Shown piece by piece: positions 46,829 through 60,183 of a stretch of 64,000 nucleotides of DNA (the stretch's first letter is position 1; every line of letters begins with the position of its first letter). The notes beneath the pieces are model-generated. The model saw only the letters and a program-made list of their open reading frames with translations, did no database searches and was not told the DNA's origin. The stretch lies in assembly GCF_000001735.4 (NCBI RefSeq), contig NC_003071.7, positions 6,875,151 to 6,939,150 of the forward strand, given 5' to 3'. The position numbers were made by a program, and so were the translations under genes. Source of the DNA: Arabidopsis thaliana. Taxonomy: Eukaryota > Streptophyta > Magnoliopsida > Brassicales > Brassicaceae.

Positions 46829-48141
46829 CTCTAGTGAAGATATTTTTCAAAACTCTTAAGCCAGAAAAATTGAGTTATATAATAATAACTTGGAAGCTAG
46901 GAATGATGAAGTGGATAAGGATTGAGATATTCTTTTTTAATTTTGAACACTTTTTGATAGTGACGGAGATAGTTATAAAGTGAATTATTCGAGTGATGAT
47001 ATCAATGATGGCACATAGTATGAGCGCCGTTGATTTAAATAATTTGTGTATAGTTTAGATAAGATTGTAAAATATCTTAGATTGGTACACTTTGGGCCAG
47101 AAGAATGAAGATAGCTCCCACTACTGTTTTTCATTTTCTTAAACTTTTGTTTTCTCTTTTGAAAGTGATAAGATCAAACAGATAAAAATCAAACACACCA
47201 AGATTGAAATTAAGTTTTAGTTTCGTTGACTTAAGGCGAAAGAAGAAAAAACAATCCCAAAATTGAACATTTTTTTAGGGATGAAGAAGAAAAATATAGG
47301 GTAATATTAGTAAATAACCAAATAAAACATATAAATTAAGAAACTAGTAGAGAGAAAGTTTTTTGTTACAAAATAACTATGGACCACGTTGTCGGAAGAA
47401 AGGAAATAACAAAGGTATCTTTCATTTGTTGTAAGATGAACAGTAAACGAAATACATCCGTATAATTTTTCAAAATAGCATGTAACATTAAAATTTCACA
47501 TGTTATATTTAGTTTAAAAACATGCTATTTCAAAAAACGTTATGAATTTTTAAGAAAAAAAGTTATTATGAAATTCTTTTACATGAACAGAATCTTAAGA
47601 AAAATATATATATGTGATTTTAATAAAAACCATGTATTACTAAAAAAATAAGAATATATTTTTAAAGAAATCACGTGTGATCTTAATAAAAAACGTGTAT
47701 TACTACAATATCATGATAAAAAGAGATATTAAACTGAATAGAATGTTTTTTCTAAAAAATACCATGTGCTTTTTATAAATACTATGTAATAAGAGAAAAT
47801 AACAAGATAAAAAGAGGATATTATGTTATCGCATGTATTTCGGAAAAATAACATGTTACAAAGGACATTTACGTAATTACACGTATTTTCCAACATGTTT
47901 CCGACAAGATACTGTGACTCAAGGTTAGTTTGTACATTCTTTTCAAATCTATAGTCATTTATTATAAATACTCAAAAATATAAGATTTATCAGTCTAAAA
48001 TTTTTTATAAATGACAAAAGAATTAGAGAACGAAGAAAAACATGACATTTTTACTCATGTTTCGCGTAGAAATGTACGGTGCAGTGTAATTTCAATAATA
48101 ACAAAAATATCTAAATATGTATATGTATGTATATATATATA
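46829..48141. other. MEE14 upstream region, AT-rich
   Basis: Presumed MEE14 promoter, then AT-rich DNA. Recurrent short phrases (acatgttat, catgtatta, cgtgtattac) are seen at 47480-47880. No gene is supported. Confidence 0.4.
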
Positions 48142-48330
48142 CTAGATTTTAACCCGCGGTATACCGTGGGACGATTTCTTTTTTTAAAAGTAATATATAT
48201 TAAAATTTGCAAATTTTATTTTTATAAAATATTTATATTTTACAGTTTATAATTGTTATTAAGTAACGCTATACCACGAATCCATGAGACAATTGTTAAA
48301 AAACTGAAGTTGTAATCCCTATTAAAACAA
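48142..48330 (-). mobile_element. Helitron-type 3' terminus, second copy
   Basis: On the minus strand it ends with a GC hairpin (CCCACGGTATACCGCGGG), ttaaaat and CTAG, next to a T, at 48142. The first ~130 bases inward match the end at 26771, including an aagtaacg block. The body extends right into the AT-rich DNA. No Rep/helicase is seen. Confidence 0.75.
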
Positions 48331-50290
48331 CATATTAATAATATTTTACAATTTTATAAATATTGATACAAATACATCCACCATATAACCCAATTCCAAA
48401 ATAAAACCTGTTCTATAATTTATTTACCCGTCCTGTGAATTTTTTTTAAAGTAGTAATTTTTAAAATTTAAGAATTATTTTTTATATATAAAAGTTTTAC
48501 AAATTATATCATTCTCTAATACATTTATATTTTATAATTTAATTTTATATATAGTAACATTATACATACCACATAACATTTTTGGTTTTATATAATCTTT
48601 TCTAAATTAGGATGATTTGATATGTTTAATATTAGTGGTCTTAAAAAATAATAAATTAAAGATTTAACCCGTATTGAAACGATGGATTAATTATATTTTA
48701 CTTTTTTATTAATGTTGATTCAAAAACCCGTCACTCCAAATCTGTCTTGCAAAAAGCCATTTATTTTATTAATATTAATTTTACTAATGATATGACTCTG
48801 AATTATAATTTAAATATTTTAGCTAATAACATAGGAGTACACCATATTTATTTAATAGGGGAATGTGAATGCACTTTTACCCAAATCCACCAAAAAAGTC
48901 TTGCAAAAATACTATAGAGATAAGAAACGATAGTCGGTTTTGATAGGTATAAGATTAGTAAATATATTAGTTAGCTTAAGTTAGTTAAAAAATACAAATC
49001 GAAAAGGAATATTACACTTTATTCGAATATAGTATCAAAACTTATATAACACAGAGATTTGATAAAATTTTAATTGTTGAATACTTTTTTTTGTGCTAAT
49101 TTTTATGTGATTAAGATTTAATTGATTTTGTATATAAAATATTAAATTGTTTTACGAACTTATTTGTTTATAATTTGGTAACAGATAGATATTTGAGTAT
49201 TCAGTATATTTTGCTTCAGTTTAGGAAATCTTTGATGACCCGTCTTTAGATCCAATAAGCCCTATAATCTAGATATTAACCTGTAGTATACCGCATGTAA
49301 GCTTATATTTTAGTTAAACTAAAAACTTTTATTGTAAAGATGATTTAAAAATATATGATATTATTTTATTTGATTTTAAATGTATAGTAAACTGTGAGTT
49401 GTATATGTTTTGTTGATATTATCTATATTGTTTAGTGTTTAAGATTATACACTTGTAGTTTGATTGTTAATTTAAGAGTTTCACCTGTAGTATACCATCT
49501 TGTATTAATATCGATCTAAACCCGTCAATTCTAGGATTTTCCAGCTTGTATTAAAAATTGAATTACATCATACACATAAAAAAATCTAATATGTTATTAA
49601 TTATTATAGTATATAAGATTATAAATTTTCAATATAATATGTATGAAATTTAATATAAATATTTCAAATTATGACCCGTTACTCAGTAGAAAGTTTTCTT
49701 AAATCTATTTTTCACCCGTTATAATATTTTTTTCATGTATTGAATAGTGTATATTCGTTTAAAAAAATTCTAATTATGGAATATGCGAAAAAACTCTAAT
49801 TATTTTTTTATAATGATGATATTATTTTTTCGCAAAAATAGAATCATATAAAGATGAGAAGTGAATTATAATAATTAATAAAAAATTAATATGATAATTT
49901 AGATATCAAATCTAATTTGTTGATTTTAATTGGTTACTTTTTTTGAAATTAATAATGTATTTCATTTTTCTAATTATATCAAATTAATTAAAAATTAGAT
50001 ATCAAATCTTATATGTTGATTTTGATTGTTTATTATTTTTGAAAATTAATAATATATTTCGTTTTTAAATTAAATTTAATTAATTAAATTAGTATTTGAC
50101 TTTTTAATTCTTAAAGAGATAAATTAATTTACTCTTTAAAATTTTATTTCTAATGGCATACCTATGTAATTACTTATAAAAATTAAGGTTATATTTAAAA
50201 TGTACTTCCCAAATAATATAGTAGGATATATATTAAAAGTATTTAAACTGCACTGCACTTTATCCAAAGTTGAGCGACACATTTCTATTT
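48331..50290. other. AT-rich Helitron-derived DNA with degenerate termini
   Basis: No coding potential. A second decayed terminus occurs at 49268-49297 (ctagatattaacctgtagt then ataccgcatg). A further partial one occurs near 49480-49500 (cacctgtagtatacc). This suggests nested or serial insertion of related elements. Confidence 0.45.
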
Positions 50291-50583
50291 GGAGCATTAT
50301 TTTCTTAGTAGTAATTAATCGGAATCGAAACTAATATATAGTTTTTTGACAATTTTTTTCTTTTCTTAAAGAAATTAATAAAAATATTATCATCATCAAA
50401 AAATAAATTGTATTCTTCTTTTTAATATCCAAGTACAAATCAATCATAATCTTTTTTAGCTAAATATTTAAGTTATCAAGTTATAAGTTTGACTCATAGT
50501 GTTCACTTATTAGATTTCTAAAAGTAAGTTAAATAGCAAACAATTCAAGTGTCTTATAAAGGATTAAAAGATTGAGCAAAAAA

Positions 50584-50587
<4 letters not shown>

Positions 50588-50618
<31 letters not shown>
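50588..50618. repeat. (TA)n microsatellite
   Basis: About 31 bases of uninterrupted TA dinucleotide. Confidence 0.95.
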
Positions 50619-50622
<4 letters not shown>

Positions 50623-52239
50623 TACAGCATGAAATTATATTAAACTCATTAATTAACAATAGATAGATATTTAGAACCAGAATATAAAATGGTTTTATTT
50701 AATCTTAAAACATGCAGCTAAAAAGGTCAGAACATTTAATATTACCTTCTACATTTTGTTTTTATGTAAACATTACCAATTTACCATATACTTTCCTTGT
50801 ACATATTTAGCTAAGAAATCGTGGACTCGAAATTGTATTTTGATTTTAGCAAATTAATTTTTTTTCTCCCTTGATTGAATTAAAGTTTACATTTTTTTCT
50901 TATAATCACTTGTGTGATACCACTATTAAGTCAAAACCAGATTTTGTTTTTCAACTGAAAATTACTTATATATTTTTTATTCTAATAATTTGGAGAGCAT
51001 GATGATCGTCTCTGTCCGATCTCTTCAACTACTGCTTCTTTTAGTGATGTTACTGTTTTGCCGACGCTATCACTTTACCTCCTCAAAAGTTTTCCCATGT
51101 ATGCTCTTGCTCTTCACCCTCTAATTCTTATGAGATGGGAAGTTGGTAGAGTTTATGGCTCTGGTTTTGAGGATTTTGATGTAGCTCATTCGGTTTCGAT
51201 GGGCTTGGATACTTGTGTTTCTACATTTGTGTTCCTTTGCTTTTATCGTTTTGATGCGATCATTTATAGCAATATTCGGATTATGTATTTATTTGCTTAT
51301 GTTAAAAATTGTCTCGTTGCAGTTTAGAAAAGTTTTTTGAGTTTAGACAACCAACCACTTATCCTAGTTTATTGAGGCTTTCAATAGCCATTTCTGCTTT
51401 ATAGATCTTGTTATCCTTCTAAATACTTTATTTGTGTTTAGTGATAATGTTATAAGGAGCATTGTGTGCAAGACTATTCTACTTGAATTAGAAGCGGGCA
51501 TTGTTGTTCAAGACTGTTCTTGTCCAACATTTATTGGCCATATGATGTTGATTTGCTTCCTCCTCCTTATGGTTTTGACAAAGACTTCCAAACTAAAAAG
51601 TGTATGCTTTATTGAATGTTCTTGGTTAGATGATGTTTTGGTAGAACTTGTAAGTTCACCCCTATTCCGAAATCTCAATTTGAGTGTTATTATTTATGTT
51701 AGCTTGTGCTTATGCTTATTCTTAACCTCTATGTTAATCGATGTTTTGATTTATTTGACTCTTCGTAGGCATAATGTATCCTGTCAGGTTAAACTTCTTT
51801 CTACCAGAGGATAAGTTTGTCAAAAAAATTGTTTTTTTGTCGAAGGTGCAACTAGAGAACATGTAATCGAATCCGAGACAAAACGACATCGTTTTGGTGT
51901 CCGTGCTATGTCCAGGACAATTGTCTCCGCAGTCTAATAAGAAAAAGAAAAAAAAGATTCCAGCCCAAAAAAAAAGCCAGATAGGTTGAAGAAGAATCCT
52001 CCATGTTTGATCATCATCATTACTCTTGATTCAAATCTCTACGATCTTTTGCCCAGCTTCACTTCAAATCTCCCAATTCTAGCATTTCAATTTCATCCCC
52101 AGTAGCTAGGGTTTTCAAGACGTCGACCTTCTGAGATTGAGAAAGCTAAATTTGGATCAAATTTCCTGACTGGTAATTTCGTTTGATTAGTCTCCAATTT
52201 CGGCGTTTTAGAACGTTCTAAGAAGAATTGAAGACGAAG
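50619..52239. other. Intergenic and 5' flank of the PX-domain gene
   Basis: The stretch 51000-51810 has more balanced composition than its surroundings and open frames of 89 and 126 codons (51058-51327, 51434-51814). These lack a clear start context and I recognise no family in them. They could be a relic of a gene broken by stops. From about 51990 the CT-rich leader of the downstream gene begins. Confidence 0.4.
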
Positions 52240-55200
52240 ATGAAGGCCATGGAGACTATACAGGATCTGATCGAAGAAGCTAAAGTACGAGCCGTATGGT
52301 GGTGCTTGTGCATCTTCTCCGTCACCTATTTCTTGACCCGTATGTCAAATTCTGAACCATATTCTCTTCGATTTCGCTGTTTCATGCTTCTCTCTGTTAT
52401 TTCTAACTTCCTAAGTTTAGATAAGAACCTCTATAATGCTTCTCGTGAAGCTGCCGTGTTTAGGATGACTTTAACTTTGCAATTTCACTAAAACTATTAG
52501 TCTAAGTTTTTGGTTACTCTGTTCTTAGTTTCTTTGTTTGGAGTCGAGTTTCTCTATGGTGTTGGACTGTTGATTTTGTAAGATAATGTTTTTTGTTCTT
52601 CATGCAGATACAAGTATCTATTGGTGGCTGAATTTGCCAATTGCAATCCTCATTTGTGGCGGTGCGCGGTTTTTTTTTAACCATTTTGAGTTCAGATGGA
52701 AAGTTCCGGCGACTCCTAGGCAGAGTCAGTTGTCTTATCTTGAGAAGAAGCAGTTGTCTGTGAATGATCCACGTCTTTCTGGTATCCCACCTCCTCCAAG
52801 GTGGAAGAAGAAAATAGATTCTCCTGTTGTGGAAGCTGCGATTAATGATTTTATTGACAAGATCCTTAATGATTTCGTGGTGAATTTGTGGTACTCTTTG
52901 ATTACTCCTGATAAAGAAGCGCCTGAACTTATACGTGCAGTGATCATGGATGCTCTTGGTGAGATTTCAGTTAGGGTGAAAGAGATCAATATTGTTGACT
53001 TGTTAACCAGGTACTGTTCTTTATTTCTCTTCAGTTAAGTTTTCACCAGAAAAAGTCTCGAGTTTGGATTGGATCATTACTTATGGATAATGAAATCAAT
53101 GCTTTATTGTGTAGGGATATAGTTGATCTGATAGGTGATCATTTGGAAAGTTTTAGAAGAAACCAAGCTGCTATAGGTACTGATGTGATGAAAACTTTGT
53201 CATCTGAGGAGAGAGATGAAAGATTGAAATACCATCTTATGGCTTCTGGGGAACTCTATCCTGCACTCGTGTCACCTGAGAGTGAATACAAGGTATTAGC
53301 GATAGTCCTGATGAAATTTACGCGGCCGTGTTAGTTTCCCTCTTAATTTGGTTACTCTATATATAAATGCTCTTTGGTTTTTTTTTTAACAGGTTCTTCA
53401 GAAAATAGTTGCTGGCATATTATCTGTGGTTCTCAGACCACGAGAAGCTCAGTGCCCTCTTGTTCGAACAATAGCTAGAGAGATTGTTACTTGCTTGGTA
53501 ATTCAACCTCTTTTGAATTTAGCATGCCCCGAGTAAGTTCTCTACCTGCCACTGTCTTCCAGAAAGTTATTTTTGCTATCAAAATTCCTTGACCAATGTG
53601 TATAATGCAAACTAGCTAGGAACAACTTTTGATTTTAGAATTTCTGTTGATAAAATCTAAACTATAGTAAGTTCTTTTTTTTTTTCTTGTCTGCACCAGG
53701 CGTATCAATGAAGTGTTTGAGATCATTATCAATCTTATTAAAGAAGGAAACTTTGAGCAGTTTACGGCGGAAGAGCAGAATGTAAATTCTGCCCCATTGT
53801 CAGCCTTCGATAGTCAAGCAAAAAATATGAATTTGACAAAAGCTATTGAGCAGAAATCACCAAACATAAATGACAGACACCCAGATCTACACGTTCAACA
53901 GCACTCTGCTGATTGGGCTCGGTCGCTAGAGGTTGCGACGCAAAGGAGAACAGAGGTTCTTAGACCTGAAAACCTTGAAAACATGTGGACGAAAGGAAGG
54001 AACTATCAAAAGAAGGAGTACAAAAAATCTCTGAAAAAGGGTTCTTCTACTGGAGCAAAAGAAAACGCAGTGGCGCAGTTACCCCCTAAAGTGAGCACTG
54101 ATAAGCAGTCACAAGCACAGATGGCTGAGGAATTTAGTAAATCATCTTTACATGATGGAGGGCACCAGATTTATGAGGCTGATGTTAGAAAGGAATCTCG
54201 TTCAGATGGAAATAAAAATAGGCTTAAAAGATCCAATAGTACATCAGATCTTAATCTACGTCCTGAAACGAGTCTAGCACTCTTAGGAGTCAGTGAGGGG
54301 CCGCTAATCACAGAATTTTACACCACAGATTTTATCAAGCACAATGATAACTACATAAGTGATAATAAATCCCAAAGCATTGTTCTTCACAAAGAGGGTC
54401 AGCACTGCCTGAAGCTCAAATGTCGCGTAAGCTCCTGTCTTAATATTTACTGTTTCTTTATTTTTTTGGTTTCTGTGACACATCCACTTGACCTGTACAT
54501 TTGCCTGTGTATGAGTTTGTGTGTGTTTTGCAAATAATTATGCTATGAGCTTAAGATTATTATATCTTATGTCTGTGTGTGGCTGCAGGTTCTTGGAGCT
54601 TATTTTGAGAAGCAAGGATCAAAATCATTTGCAGTATATTCTATTGCGGTGACAGATGTGGAAAACAAAACTTGGTTTGTTAAGAGAAGGTTATTTTCTT
54701 ATCATTTCTGATAACGGGAAAATCGTATCAGTACATCATTGAAATTCTTTATTCATGCCACTAGCTTTTGATATATATTTTCGTCGTAAAAGGCACAAGA
54801 TAGCTGCAACTTGATCGTAAAATATTTATTTGCTTCCCTTCAGATACAGTAATTTTGAGCGATTACATCGTCAACTCAAAGAAATCCCGAACTACAATTT
54901 ACAGTTGCCTCCCAAGCGTATTTTCTCATCAAGCACCGAAGATGCTTTTGTTCATCGTCGCTGTATTCAGCTGGACAAGTATCTACAAGTATTATTTATC
55001 CCCATAGCAATTTTAAAACATAGTTACCATCAACATTCTCTTATAAGGAACATTTTTTCCTTGTCTGCAGGATCTCTTGTGTATAGCTAATGTTGCTGAA
55101 CAGCATGAAGTTTGGGATTTTCTAAGCGCAGCCTCTAAGGTGTGGATCTGATTAACTTCCGTCCCCAAATTTCATTACTTTCTATTTTCATTAGGTGGAT

Positions 55201-57385
55201 TTTCTAATGATTGTCGTTTTTCATACTGTAGAATTATTCTTTTGGAAAGTCTTCATCAGTGATGAAAACTCTTGCAGGTATTGTTTACTGCTGTTTTAGT
55301 AACATGTAGCTGTATACAAAATTCAGCCCTCGCTTTCTATTCCATTAATACATTTTTTTTAATCCGTCATGTTATGCTAAAAAAATGAATTCTGGGAAAA
55401 CGATCAGAATGAAGTGAGAAGTGTATATTGTGTTATGTGGTTGCTTTACTTTTCCATTTTACTAAAAAAAATTCTTGGAATTGAGCAGTCAATGTTGATG
55501 ATGCCATGGACGATATTGTACGTCAGTTCAAAGGTGTCTCAGATGGCCTTATGCGCAAGGTTGTAGGATCTCCACTTGATGAACATGATCATGCTCCTAC
55601 CCGCCACCTCTCCTGGAGTGTAAATGAAATAAGCACTCAGCTCTCTAGGGAAAGCGCAACTGAATCTATGCACAGCAGCATTTCTGATACTGAAGACATC
55701 GACAAACTTGGAGAGAACACTCAAGGGGAAGGTAGATTTGATTCAGAAGCCAATGGGTGGCACTCAGATAATGAATTGGACTCTAAGTATGTTCCACCGA
55801 GAGTGGTTAGACGTCTTGGAGAGCCTGAGAGTTCGCCCTCAGAGAAGGAAAATGATTTTAAGGCAAAATCTCAAGTTAGGGGGTCCACCGATTTTCAGCA
55901 TGCTGATCCATTGACAGCTTTAGTCCAAAATCCCCATGGCATACCCGAGGTACACCATATACCCCTAAAGTCTTATGTACGTTGATTAGACTTTGTCACT
56001 AGGCTTATATATGTGCCCTGGCTAAAATATTTCATGACTACATGCACTGCCTTTCACGCACCTGAAATTGAAGTATCCTTAATGATGCATATCTCCAAAG
56101 AGATTTTAAGTTATTAGCCTACTTTTTTGGGATCGTCTAATTTTGATTAACGTCATTCTTATCCTCTGCTTTTCATCACAGTGGATGCCACCCAATGTCA
56201 GTGTGCCAATTTTGAACTTAGTTGATAAAGTGTTTCAGTTAAATAGAAGAGGTTGGTTAAGGTGAGACAAAGTAGTTATTCTTTCTGATTATATTTGTCT
56301 TCGATCATGCTATCTATTCTATTTGACTTGGTTCTGTTTTTGAATAATCTTAATGGTGTCATTATAGGAGGCAAGTTTTCTGGATATCAAAGCAAATATT
56401 ACAATTAGTTATGGAAGATGCTGTGGATGACTTGCTCATGAGGGAGATATGTTGGCTGCGGAATGAAGACACAATTGCTCAAGGAATTCGTTGGGCTCAA
56501 GATGTAAGAACTGGGGTTTCTCTGATTTCGTTCAGTAGTTAACTGAATCTACTGTACTCTTAGAGATCCTGCTATCATGTTTTGATCATTCGCTCAAACC
56601 TATTATATAACTCAAGTAGAAAAGCGGTGATCATTCAGGGAAAGCATTATGCCAGATATTTCTAGTTTACTTTGATTGTTGCAGGAAGGCAGAGCAAATA
56701 ATAGTACTAGTAAAGTGATCGCTCTTTTTTTTTGCTTACAATCTTATTTGCATTTTTTCTCCAGATTCTATGGCCAAATGGTGTATTCTTTACCAGATTG
56801 AATGATAGTCAAGAGGCATCAGATGAGACCGACCCTAGTGAAAAAACTTACCAAATGGCAGGCCAACTTGGTGGCATGAAGGTGACTAAACCCAGTTCCT
56901 TTGAGCAGCAACTCGAGGCTTTTCGTAGAGCTAGTGAAATAAAAAAATTCCTTTTCGGTGAGTATCTTAGGCTCCTCCAGTTGACGTATTGAGTTAGTTT
57001 AGTCTCAGTGGAAGTAACATTTTGGTGTTTGATCAGATGGCGCCCCAACAGCCTTAGTGAGTTTGGTAGGGCACAATCAGTACAGGAGATGTGCAAGAGA
57101 CATTTTCTATTTCACTCAGGTTAGGATTCCTCTGTGTCACACATTCTTATAAGCTTTTTTTTTTTTCTTTTTTTCTTTTGGTGTTAAAGGTATCACTAAG
57201 TTGTTGCATCATCATCCATCGTTAGCCTGACTAATAGTTGACACATAAATCATCTATCGCAGTCAAACATATGCATAAAGCAACTCACATTTGCAATACT
57301 GGAGCTGCTACTCCGATCGGTATTCCCCGAGCTGCAAGATCTTCTAAGAGACATAAGGGAGAATCCGCAAGGTCGGTCAGAGTAA
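52240..57385 (+). CDS. PXA-PX-Nexin_C domain protein (sorting-nexin-like)
   Basis: Fifteen exons splice in consistent phase to 994 residues: 52240-52339, 52608-53010, 53115-53292, 53393-53532, 53700-54426, 54589-54689, 54844-54988, 55071-55139, 55232-55277, 55489-55949, 56182-56261, 56368-56503, 56765-56957, 57037-57119 and 57263-57385. N-terminal hydrophobic segments (WWCLCIFSVTYFL, INLPIAILI-like) suggest membrane anchoring. A PXA domain follows (EAAINDFIDKILNDFV to the NEVFEIIINLI region). After a long polar linker comes a PX domain with the phosphoinositide-binding RRYSNFERLHRQL and LPPKRIF. The C-terminus is a Nexin_C domain. It should bind PI3P on endosomal or ER-contact membranes, like the SNX13/14/19 group. 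I recall the locus as AT2G15900. The start is the first ATG after an in-frame TTG. Confidence 0.93.
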
Positions 57386-57766
57386 TAACACATGTTTATA
57401 TGGAGGAGGTAGCCTATGATTGGATTGAACCAGTTTTTATCTTTCTCTATGTTAATTTTTGATCTTTCGTTTCTTGGGGATTTTTTGGGGTCCTTCTTAA
57501 TATTCTTCATGTGTATAAAAACAAGTGCTAGTATCAATATTGAGGGTTTTGAATACAACAATGATGACAAAAGGGTTCTGTATATAAAACCTCTTGTGTG
57601 TGGAAAATAGTCATTCAAATGTAGTTTTTGTTTGTAAACTTGGAAAAAAATTACTTGGAGGTTCCATTTATTTGCTTCATCATTGTAACTCGTTGCGAAA
57701 ACATGGAAGTTCAAAACCTATCTAGGAACCTCGATTACATAGTACCTGCGTTACACTTTTTCTCTC
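57386..57766. other. Convergent 3' flanks
   Basis: Between the stop codons of the PX-domain gene (plus) and the 57767-58670 gene (minus). It presumably holds both 3' UTRs. No gene is seen. Confidence 0.4.
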
Positions 57767-58670
57767 TTACAGCAGCCCACCACTCAGAGAGTCTACAGCG
57801 TTTGCGTAGAGGTCAGTAAGCGAGTACTGCCTCAGATTGTTTACCTCGTACCAAGTGTTCAATGACTCGAGGTTTCTGTCTGTTCCCGAAAACGCGACCT
57901 GAATTCCAATGTTGCAGTTAGCTTGACCTCCATTAGCCTTACACTTTGAAGTTGGAACCGCGCAATCCGTCCCATTCAGGCACACAGAAGAAGAAGATCC
58001 TGTTCCTTTGCACAAATCGCATCCGAAGCTCTTCCAGAACAGATTCTGCAACACTCCCTTCTGAAATTCCAGTACCTGCAATGCAGTTGCCAATTCAGCG
58101 ATGCAGTGCTCTATTGTATGTTTACCAAGGGGCTTAGGGTTAATTTCATTACAAGTGTGAAAGCTGTGATTGTGTTGCTTCCATCTGCAACCTTCACAGG
58201 ATATGATCTTGCTGCATATTTTGAGCCCGCGAATCCCACCATGAATCCACCTGCTTCACTCTTCTCACAAGACACATCCCAATGAAAAAATGGCATTCAT
58301 AAGCTTTACTTGTTTATTCTTTGTGATTATGTCCCAATGAGATTTTATAACATAGTGTAAGACTTACCGGGTTAAACTTACTTGTGTCGATGGAGAGAAG
58401 AGAGATCTCGTCAACCTTAGGTCTAAAAAGCGCAAGCTGCGCCATTTTCGCAGCTAAACCGAGACGAGTATCACAGGGAGAAAGCTGGACTTGGTCAAGA
58501 AAAAAAGCTTCTTTGCTAGAGATGGCAATACCAATGGTGAAACCATCTCCTTTGCTTATTTGTGTATCTGAACATGGACTGTACACCGGATTATTGTCCG
58601 CTGCTCCAACCCAATCATCCACCATCATCACAATCATCATTATCATCATGATGGTTGTTGAATTCCTCAT
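57767..58670 (-). CDS. Secreted Cys-containing plant protein, unknown function
   Basis: Three exons, 58368-58670, 58153-58263 and 57767-58075, give 240 residues. The start at 58670 opens directly into a Met-rich signal peptide (TTIMMIMMIVMMV). An in-frame ATG 57 bases upstream is less likely because it would bury the signal. The mature part has Cys pairs (YSPCSDTQ, LSPCDTRLG) and a Cys-dense segment (FGCDLCKGTG, CLNGTDCAVPTSKC, NCNIGIQVAFSGTD) predicted to be disulfide-bonded. The C-terminus is LDLY-like and ends SLSGGLL. I recall a related unnamed plant family (AT3G44150-like) but no function. The exon 2 acceptor (GAG before AAG AGT) is the least certain splice. It is convergent with the PX gene. 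Confidence 0.8.
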
Positions 58671-59937
58671 TCTTAGCTTTGTTTTCTTCTTTCCCAAGAA
58701 AACCCTATGAACATAATTTATCACCAATGGTATAATGGTTTTAACACAATAATTAGCTTTGATAGACGACGTACCTTCAAAATACAGAACTAGTGATCCG
58801 ATCTTACGAAGAACCTATAAGAATCTCTGAATGAAATTCTTTCTAGGTTAAGGATGTTACAAAAGGAAATGAAATTATGGAGATTAGACGCGCCAAACGG
58901 TTACTACGGCTGTAAAATTGGATCTGTGTCTCCCAAATTAGTCATTTCTTAAAAACCAAATAAAGTAATTGGTTTAACTTTACTGTCACCAATAGAGAGT
59001 TTCGACTCAATTGCTTACATTGGTTAAATCTGATAATATTGATTCCTTGTTATCTATGTGTATCATTGTAACGTTCTTTAATGATGGTGAAAGGGTTTGA
59101 AATGTCTCTTAGTTTCACTGATAGTCTTCTTGTCAAAGAAGCATTGTAGCCATAGAAACCTTTTCAAAACCAAAACAGAGCCTACTCTAGAAAACATCAA
59201 GAATTCGGTATTAATAAATCAGTAACACAACACTCTCTTTCCCTCTCTCTATATGTGGTTAATGTAACACACTTTCATATGCTTTCCAAAACAGCAGATA
59301 AATCTCTTCTGCAGTGGTTGTTGAACAATCTTCTAATCAATTCCATGACTATCCTGCAAAGAAGCAACATATACACTCACATAAGTAATCCGAAAAAAGC
59401 AGCAGAGGTGTTTTCGTCATGATTGCAGATTGTCTTCTTATCAGTAAATTGCAAATACTTCCTTCTCTACATACCATTAACAACACTAAGAGCTCATATC
59501 GTTTTGAATCCTAACTCCAAGGCAACTCATACCGTTTCTCGAACGTTCTGATATCGGTAACATCCAACACAAGTGCAACAAATATTTCCGAAAACGAAGC
59601 AAAATTCTTCTCCTATATCATCGGCCATAACTTTTGACATCCATGTTTCTACTAAGAGATGGTTCCTCAATGAGCTAATTGAAACATTCTTGTATTCTTC
59701 AAGATCAAAACATAATAATGACTTAAGTACTAGTACCAGCTCAAACATGAAACATATGCACAATCATATCTACCTAAAGCTTGAACAACTGACACCAACA
59801 ATCATATCTACCTCTCAACAATCCAACGACATAGCTTTTCATGAACCAAGCTCCAATTCTATATCACACAATCCAGTTTCTACAAAATCCCCCAAAAAAA
59901 AAAAAAAAACTTTCAATCAGATGGAAGATTTGTTACC
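58671..59937. other. Intergenic, possible 3' extension of the DPH3-type gene
   Basis: No coding exon is supported. A good donor (G then GTAACA) follows the DPH3 stop codon directly, so a 3' UTR intron or alternative splicing into this region is possible. The left part is the promoter of the secreted-protein gene. Confidence 0.4.
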
Positions 59938-60183
59938 TTAGGCAACGGCCACAGGGTGACGAGTTTTAGGTTCGTTATTCTTCTTCGTATCGTTTTGAAA
60001 ATCTTCCATATTGTAGATGACGGTGATATAAAGAGAACAACTTGGGCAATTCGCGATCTCTTCGCCGAGCCGGAGATCTTCTTTCGTAATCTGGAACAAA
60101 TCACCACAAGGACAAGGATACGTGTACGCTTGAATCTCTTCGTTCCACTCCATATCCTCTATCTCAACATCGTCGTACGACAT
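59938..60183 (-). CDS. CSL zinc-finger protein, DPH3 type
   Basis: A single 81-residue frame beginning MSYDDVEIEDMEW. It carries the complete DPH/CSL zinc signature: YPCPCGDLFQI, then an acidic helix (LRLGEEIANC) and CPSCSLYITVIY, giving two Cys pairs for one metal. Length and motif order match eukaryotic DPH3/KTI11. That protein is an electron carrier for the first step of diphthamide synthesis on elongation factor 2 and supports Elongator-dependent tRNA wobble uridine modification (established knowledge for the family). It is cytosolic. I recall AT2G15910 as a CSL zinc-finger locus; some models may merge it with the neighbouring secreted-protein gene. The lack of introns in the coding part makes this model secure. 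Confidence 0.93.
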   Translation of the reverse strand: MSYDDVEIEDMEWNEEIQAYTYPCPCGDLFQITKEDLRLGEEIANCPSCSLYITVIYNMEDFQNDTKKNNEPKTRHPVAVA

